Assembly: GCA_049670505.1 (NCBI GenBank)
Contig: JBATTK010000167.1
Location: forward strand, 1-32,693
From: JBATTK01 sp049670505
GTDB taxonomy: Bacteria > Bacteroidota > Bacteroidia > Flavobacteriales > Flavobacteriaceae
Direction of reading: 5' to 3'
DNA length: 32,693 bases
The notes beneath the pieces were generated by a model. It was not told the DNA's origin. It ran no database searches and saw nothing but the letters and a program-made list of their open reading frames with translations. Within the stretch, counting starts at the first letter, position 1; each line of letters opens with the position of its first letter. The position numbers and the translations under genes are program-made. Shown one piece after another: positions 30,416 to 32,693 of the stretch.

Positions 30416-31404
30416 ACCTCCCTGTTCATTAATCCTTGGCCAAATTTATGGAGCATCGCTTTTTTATCGGCACTTATTTTTAAGTTATCCAATACGGCAA
30501 AAGCTTTTTCGGTATACCCTTTCATTTCTCTCTTGATAAGTGCTACCGCACCACTTTCTAGGAATATACTCTTCACTGTTCCTATTTTGTCCGCAGCGTC
30601 CTTAGGCTGTATGGAAAACAACTGTCGCAATTCCAGTTGCTGTTCGGAAGTAGCCAACTCCAGGGATTTTAAATATAAAAATGTCTTTTTATTTTCTATG
30701 ATATCCCCTCCTAACTGCTTTCCAAACATCTTAGGGTCCCCAAAGGCATCCAAATAATCGTCTTGTAACTGAAATGCAATTCCCAAATTTCTACCAAACT
30801 CGTAAATGTTATCCTGACAGTCCTTAGAGGCCTCGGCAATAATAGCACCCATTTTCATTGCGGCAGCGACCAAGACCGCAGTTTTATATTCGATCATTCT
30901 TAGATATTCCGTAATAGTAACATCATCCCGGGTCTCAAAATCAATATCGTATTGTTGTCCCTCACAAACCTCCAAAGCCGTTTTACTGAACAATTCTGCC
31001 AAACCCTTGAACGTTTCACTCTTGTAACCTTCAAAAAGTCGATAGGCTAAAATAAGCATGGCATCACCGGATAATATACCCGTATTTACGTCCCATTTTT
31101 CGTGAACAGTAGCCTTTCCCCGTCTAAGTGGTGCAGCATCCATGATATCATCGTGTACCAACGAAAAATTATGGAAAATTTCAATTGCCAAAGCAGCGTC
31201 CAAGGCATTTTTATAGTCCACATCAAAAACCTCTGTAGTCATCAAGGTAAGCACAGGTCTCATGCGTTTACCCCCTAGACCTAATATGTAGGTAATAGGT
31301 TCATATAGATTTAAAGGTTCTTTAGTCTTGGTAGTCGATTTTAAATAGGCGTCAAATTCAGCCCGATAATGGTCAATAGTATGCATTGAAGCTATTTTTT
31401 TCAA
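30412..31404 (-). CDS. polyprenyl diphosphate synthase (GGPP/FPP type)
   Basis: The 330-residue trans-isoprenyl diphosphate synthase has the first Asp-rich motif VHDDIMDAAPLRRG (D85, D86, D89), the second LQDDYLDAFGD with following KQLGGDI, and the substrate-binding GGKRMRP (44-50). Two residues before the first motif are small (S81 L82), but chain length cannot be decided by reading. It could supply GGPP for carotenoids or a longer chain. The start may be the ATG at 31404 or the second at 31386 (MHTIDHYRAEF); the latter lacks the extra KKIAS. It lies next to the lycopene cyclase, which fits a pigment role. Confidence 0.93.
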   Translation of the reverse strand: MKKIASMHTIDHYRAEFDAYLKSTTKTKEPLNLYEPITYILGLGGKRMRPVLTLMTTEVFDVDYKNALDAALAIEIFHNFSLVHDDIMDAAPLRRGKATVHEKWDVNTGILSGDAMLILAYRLFEGYKSETFKGLAELFSKTALEVCEGQQYDIDFETRDDVTITEYLRMIEYKTAVLVAAAMKMGAIIAEASKDCQDNIYEFGRNLGIAFQLQDDYLDAFGDPKMFGKQLGGDIIENKKTFLYLKSLELATSEQQLELRQLFSIQPKDAADKIGTVKSIFLESGAVALIKREMKGYTEKAFAVLDNLKISADKKAMLHKFGQGLMNREV

Positions 31405-31601
31405 AAATAGGTTAAATCCAAATAATAGATGTGACCGAGCATCACCATAAAACCTTTCATCCTGTATCTTTTAGAATTTCAATTGCTGAACGTTAAGACC
31501 ACTTTAACAGCCCACTCACTTTTTTCCCGATGTTAGCCAAAAAACCAAGTAGGACGGTGTTAAACATACGCAAGGAAAAAGTTAAAAAAATGTAAAACTT
31601 T
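31405..31601. other. gene-free stretch between polyprenyl synthase and tetR
   Basis: This divergent intergenic region of about 250 bp holds the promoters for both genes. I see no gene and no hairpin other than the operator and -7 box listed separately at its right end. Confidence 0.5.
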
Positions 31602-31629
31602 GGAAACTTTAAATGTTTTTTAAGTTTCC
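31602..31629. promoter_or_regulatory. candidate operator of the efflux TetR gene
   Basis: GGAAACTT (31602-31609) and AAGTTTCC (31622-31629) form a perfect 8-bp inverted repeat with a 12-base centre. It overlaps the expected -33 region of the tetR promoter, so autorepression is likely. Confidence 0.55.
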
Positions 31630-31634
31630 ATTGC

Positions 31635-31642
31635 TATATTTG
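31635..31642 (+). promoter_or_regulatory. -7 box of the tetR/tolC transcript
   Basis: TATATTTG is a perfect TAnnTTTG match, ten bases before the ATG at 31653. The -33 TTG is not clear. The short leader is typical for this phylum. Confidence 0.55.
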
Positions 31643-31652
31643 GCGCTTATTT

Positions 31653-32258
31653 ATGAAGGAAGAAATTTTAAAAAAGGCTACGGACATGTTTTTAAACCTT
31701 GGGTTCAAAAGCGTTACTATGGACGATTTGGCCAACGAAATGGGTATTTCCAAAAAGACCATCTATGCCCACTATCAGAATAAGACACAATTGGTAGAGG
31801 AAAGCACGATGCACCTCTTTTGGAACATTTCCTATGGGATAGACCACATTTGTACTTTACAAAAGAATCCTATCGAGGAATTATACGATATAAAAAAATT
31901 TGTATTGCAGCACTTAAAGGATGAGAAATCCTCTCCGCAATATCAACTGCAAAAATATTACCCAAAAATACATACCACCCTACGGGAAAAACAATACGAG
32001 GTAATGCAGGATTGTGTTGTGGACAATGTAAGAAGAGGTATTGAACAAGGTATCTATAGAGATAATCTCAATGTGGATTTTGTGGCAAGAATTTATTTCT
32101 CGGGGGTAACCAGTATAAAGGATTATAAACTTTTCCCTCCTTATGAATTTCCCATTATTCAATTACAGGATTATTTTTTGGAATATCACCTCCGCGGAAT
32201 CGTTACCCCGAAGGGAAGAAAAGTTTTAAACTCAATCATCAATTCAAATCAAGAATAG
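31653..32258 (+). CDS. TetR/AcrR family transcriptional regulator
   Basis: The 201-residue regulator has the usual helix-turn-helix (KKATDMFLNLGFKSVTMDDL, then ANEMGISKKTIYAHYQNKTQ) and an all-helical ligand domain. It begins ten bases after a -7 box and is followed one base later by a TolC-type gene. In flavobacteria this pair usually heads an RND efflux operon (TolC, HlyD-type adaptor, RND pump), with the TetR protein as its repressor. The rest of the operon is outside the window. Confidence 0.92.
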   Translation: MKEEILKKATDMFLNLGFKSVTMDDLANEMGISKKTIYAHYQNKTQLVEESTMHLFWNISYGIDHICTLQKNPIEELYDIKKFVLQHLKDEKSSPQYQLQKYYPKIHTTLREKQYEVMQDCVVDNVRRGIEQGIYRDNLNVDFVARIYFSGVTSIKDYKLFPPYEFPIIQLQDYFLEYHLRGIVTPKGRKVLNSIINSNQE

Positions 32259-32259
32259 C

Positions 32260-32693
32260 ATGCGGAATTATTTTTTAACGTTTTTATCCCTATTGTCCGT
32301 CAGCTTTGGGATTTCCCAAGATCAACCCACCACTTTTACTTTGGAGGAAGCCATCGCCTACGCCCTGGAAAATAACTATAGTGTAATTAATGCGGGTAGG
32401 GATATGGTAGATGCCCAAAAGCAAAAATGGGAGACCATTGCTTCGGGATTGCCCCAAATAGAGGGAACGATCAACTATCAAAACCAATTGATACAACCGG
32501 TCGTACAGATTCCGGCGGAATTTTTTAATGGGGAGCCCGGTACATTTGAGGAAGTGGTTTTTGGACAGCCACAACAAGCTACAGCCACCGCTACTTTGAG
32601 ACAACAGATTTTTGACGGATCATATATTGTAGGTGTACAAGCCACCAAAGCTTTTATTAGCTTTAGTACCAATAATAAGGAAAAAACAGATCA
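32260..32693 (+). CDS. TolC family outer-membrane efflux protein (partial)
   Basis: The first 144 codons are present and the gene runs off the right edge. A signal peptide (MRNYFLTFLSLLSVSFGISQ) is followed by FTLEEAIAYALENNYSVINA, the hallmark of the first OEP/TolC repeat, then a long helical stretch (DAQKQKWETIASGLPQIEG) and the strand that opens the barrel (TINYQNQLIQPV). A Bacteroidota-type insertion (FFNGEPGTFEEVVFGQPQQA) precedes the next strand, ATATLRQQIFDGSYIVGVQA. The ATG starts one base after the tetR stop, so the genes are co-transcribed. Confidence 0.9.
   Translation, partial: MRNYFLTFLSLLSVSFGISQDQPTTFTLEEAIAYALENNYSVINAGRDMVDAQKQKWETIASGLPQIEGTINYQNQLIQPVVQIPAEFFNGEPGTFEEVVFGQPQQATATATLRQQIFDGSYIVGVQATKAFISFSTNNKEKTD

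Overview
The window reads as a chromosomal piece of a marine-type member of the Bacteroidota, most likely family Flavobacteriaceae. The reasons are moderate-to-low GC, several promoters of the Bacteroidota form (TTG, about 19-20 bp, then TAnnTTTG), weak ribosome binding sites, and family content typical of flavobacteria: an outer-membrane beta-barrel protein, an ECF sigma/anti-sigma pair with DUF4097 proteins, tricorn-like S41 and S9 peptidases, a FeoAB operon with a Cys-rich FeoB accessory, and CrtY. Identification to genus is not possible from the sequence alone.

The left part (1 to about 9.3 kb) is accessory and decaying. It holds a lipoprotein-like gene, an intact IS1182-family element, an IS110-family element with a frameshifted transposase and a structured 5' leader that may be a bridge RNA, a VOC/glyoxalase-type gene, and a 5'-truncated ORF that stops exactly at a small 62-bp inverted-repeat element. 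The small genes here lie on the minus strand and are separated by related GTTGTGCACAAC-like repeats, so the stretch looks like a cassette-style array. Next come a PorT-like beta-barrel gene, a truncated membrane-protein ORF, a DUF4145-type pseudogene, a bile acid:Na+ symporter family gene and the C-terminal stub of a tyrosine recombinase. The stub lies beside a tRNA-Asn gene (9282-9355, minus) whose 3' end is duplicated at 9127-9145. Together these suggest the border of an old tRNA-integrated island.

From 9.5 kb rightwards the window is ordinary core genome. rseP (intramembrane protease) and a SCO1/SenC copper chaperone are divergent. A 700-bp, G-poor, duplicated repeat block separates SCO from the iron operon feoA-feoB-small Cys-rich protein. 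A four-gene envelope-response operon follows: ECF sigma factor, zinc-finger anti-sigma with HEAT repeats, and two tandem DUF4097 proteins. A DUF423 gene, two paralogous SDR oxidoreductases and a TetR regulator form a minus-strand block, with a probable TetR operator before the SDR genes.

The right part carries a secreted tricorn-like S41 protease, a DUF2141 protein, a small membrane-anchored protein, a secreted S9 prolyl-oligopeptidase-type enzyme, a ZIP metal transporter coupled to its DtxR/MntR-type regulator with a candidate metal box, a lycopene cyclase convergent with a polyprenyl diphosphate synthase (carotenoid/isoprenoid supply), and finally a TetR regulator followed by the start of a TolC-type efflux gene that runs off the window.

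No clear new defence or biosynthetic system is visible. The most interesting signals are the IS110 leader RNA beside a broken transposase, the cassette-like repeats, the tRNA-Asn duplication with a palindrome inserted into a tRNA 5' copy, and the duplicated G-poor repeat upstream of feoAB.
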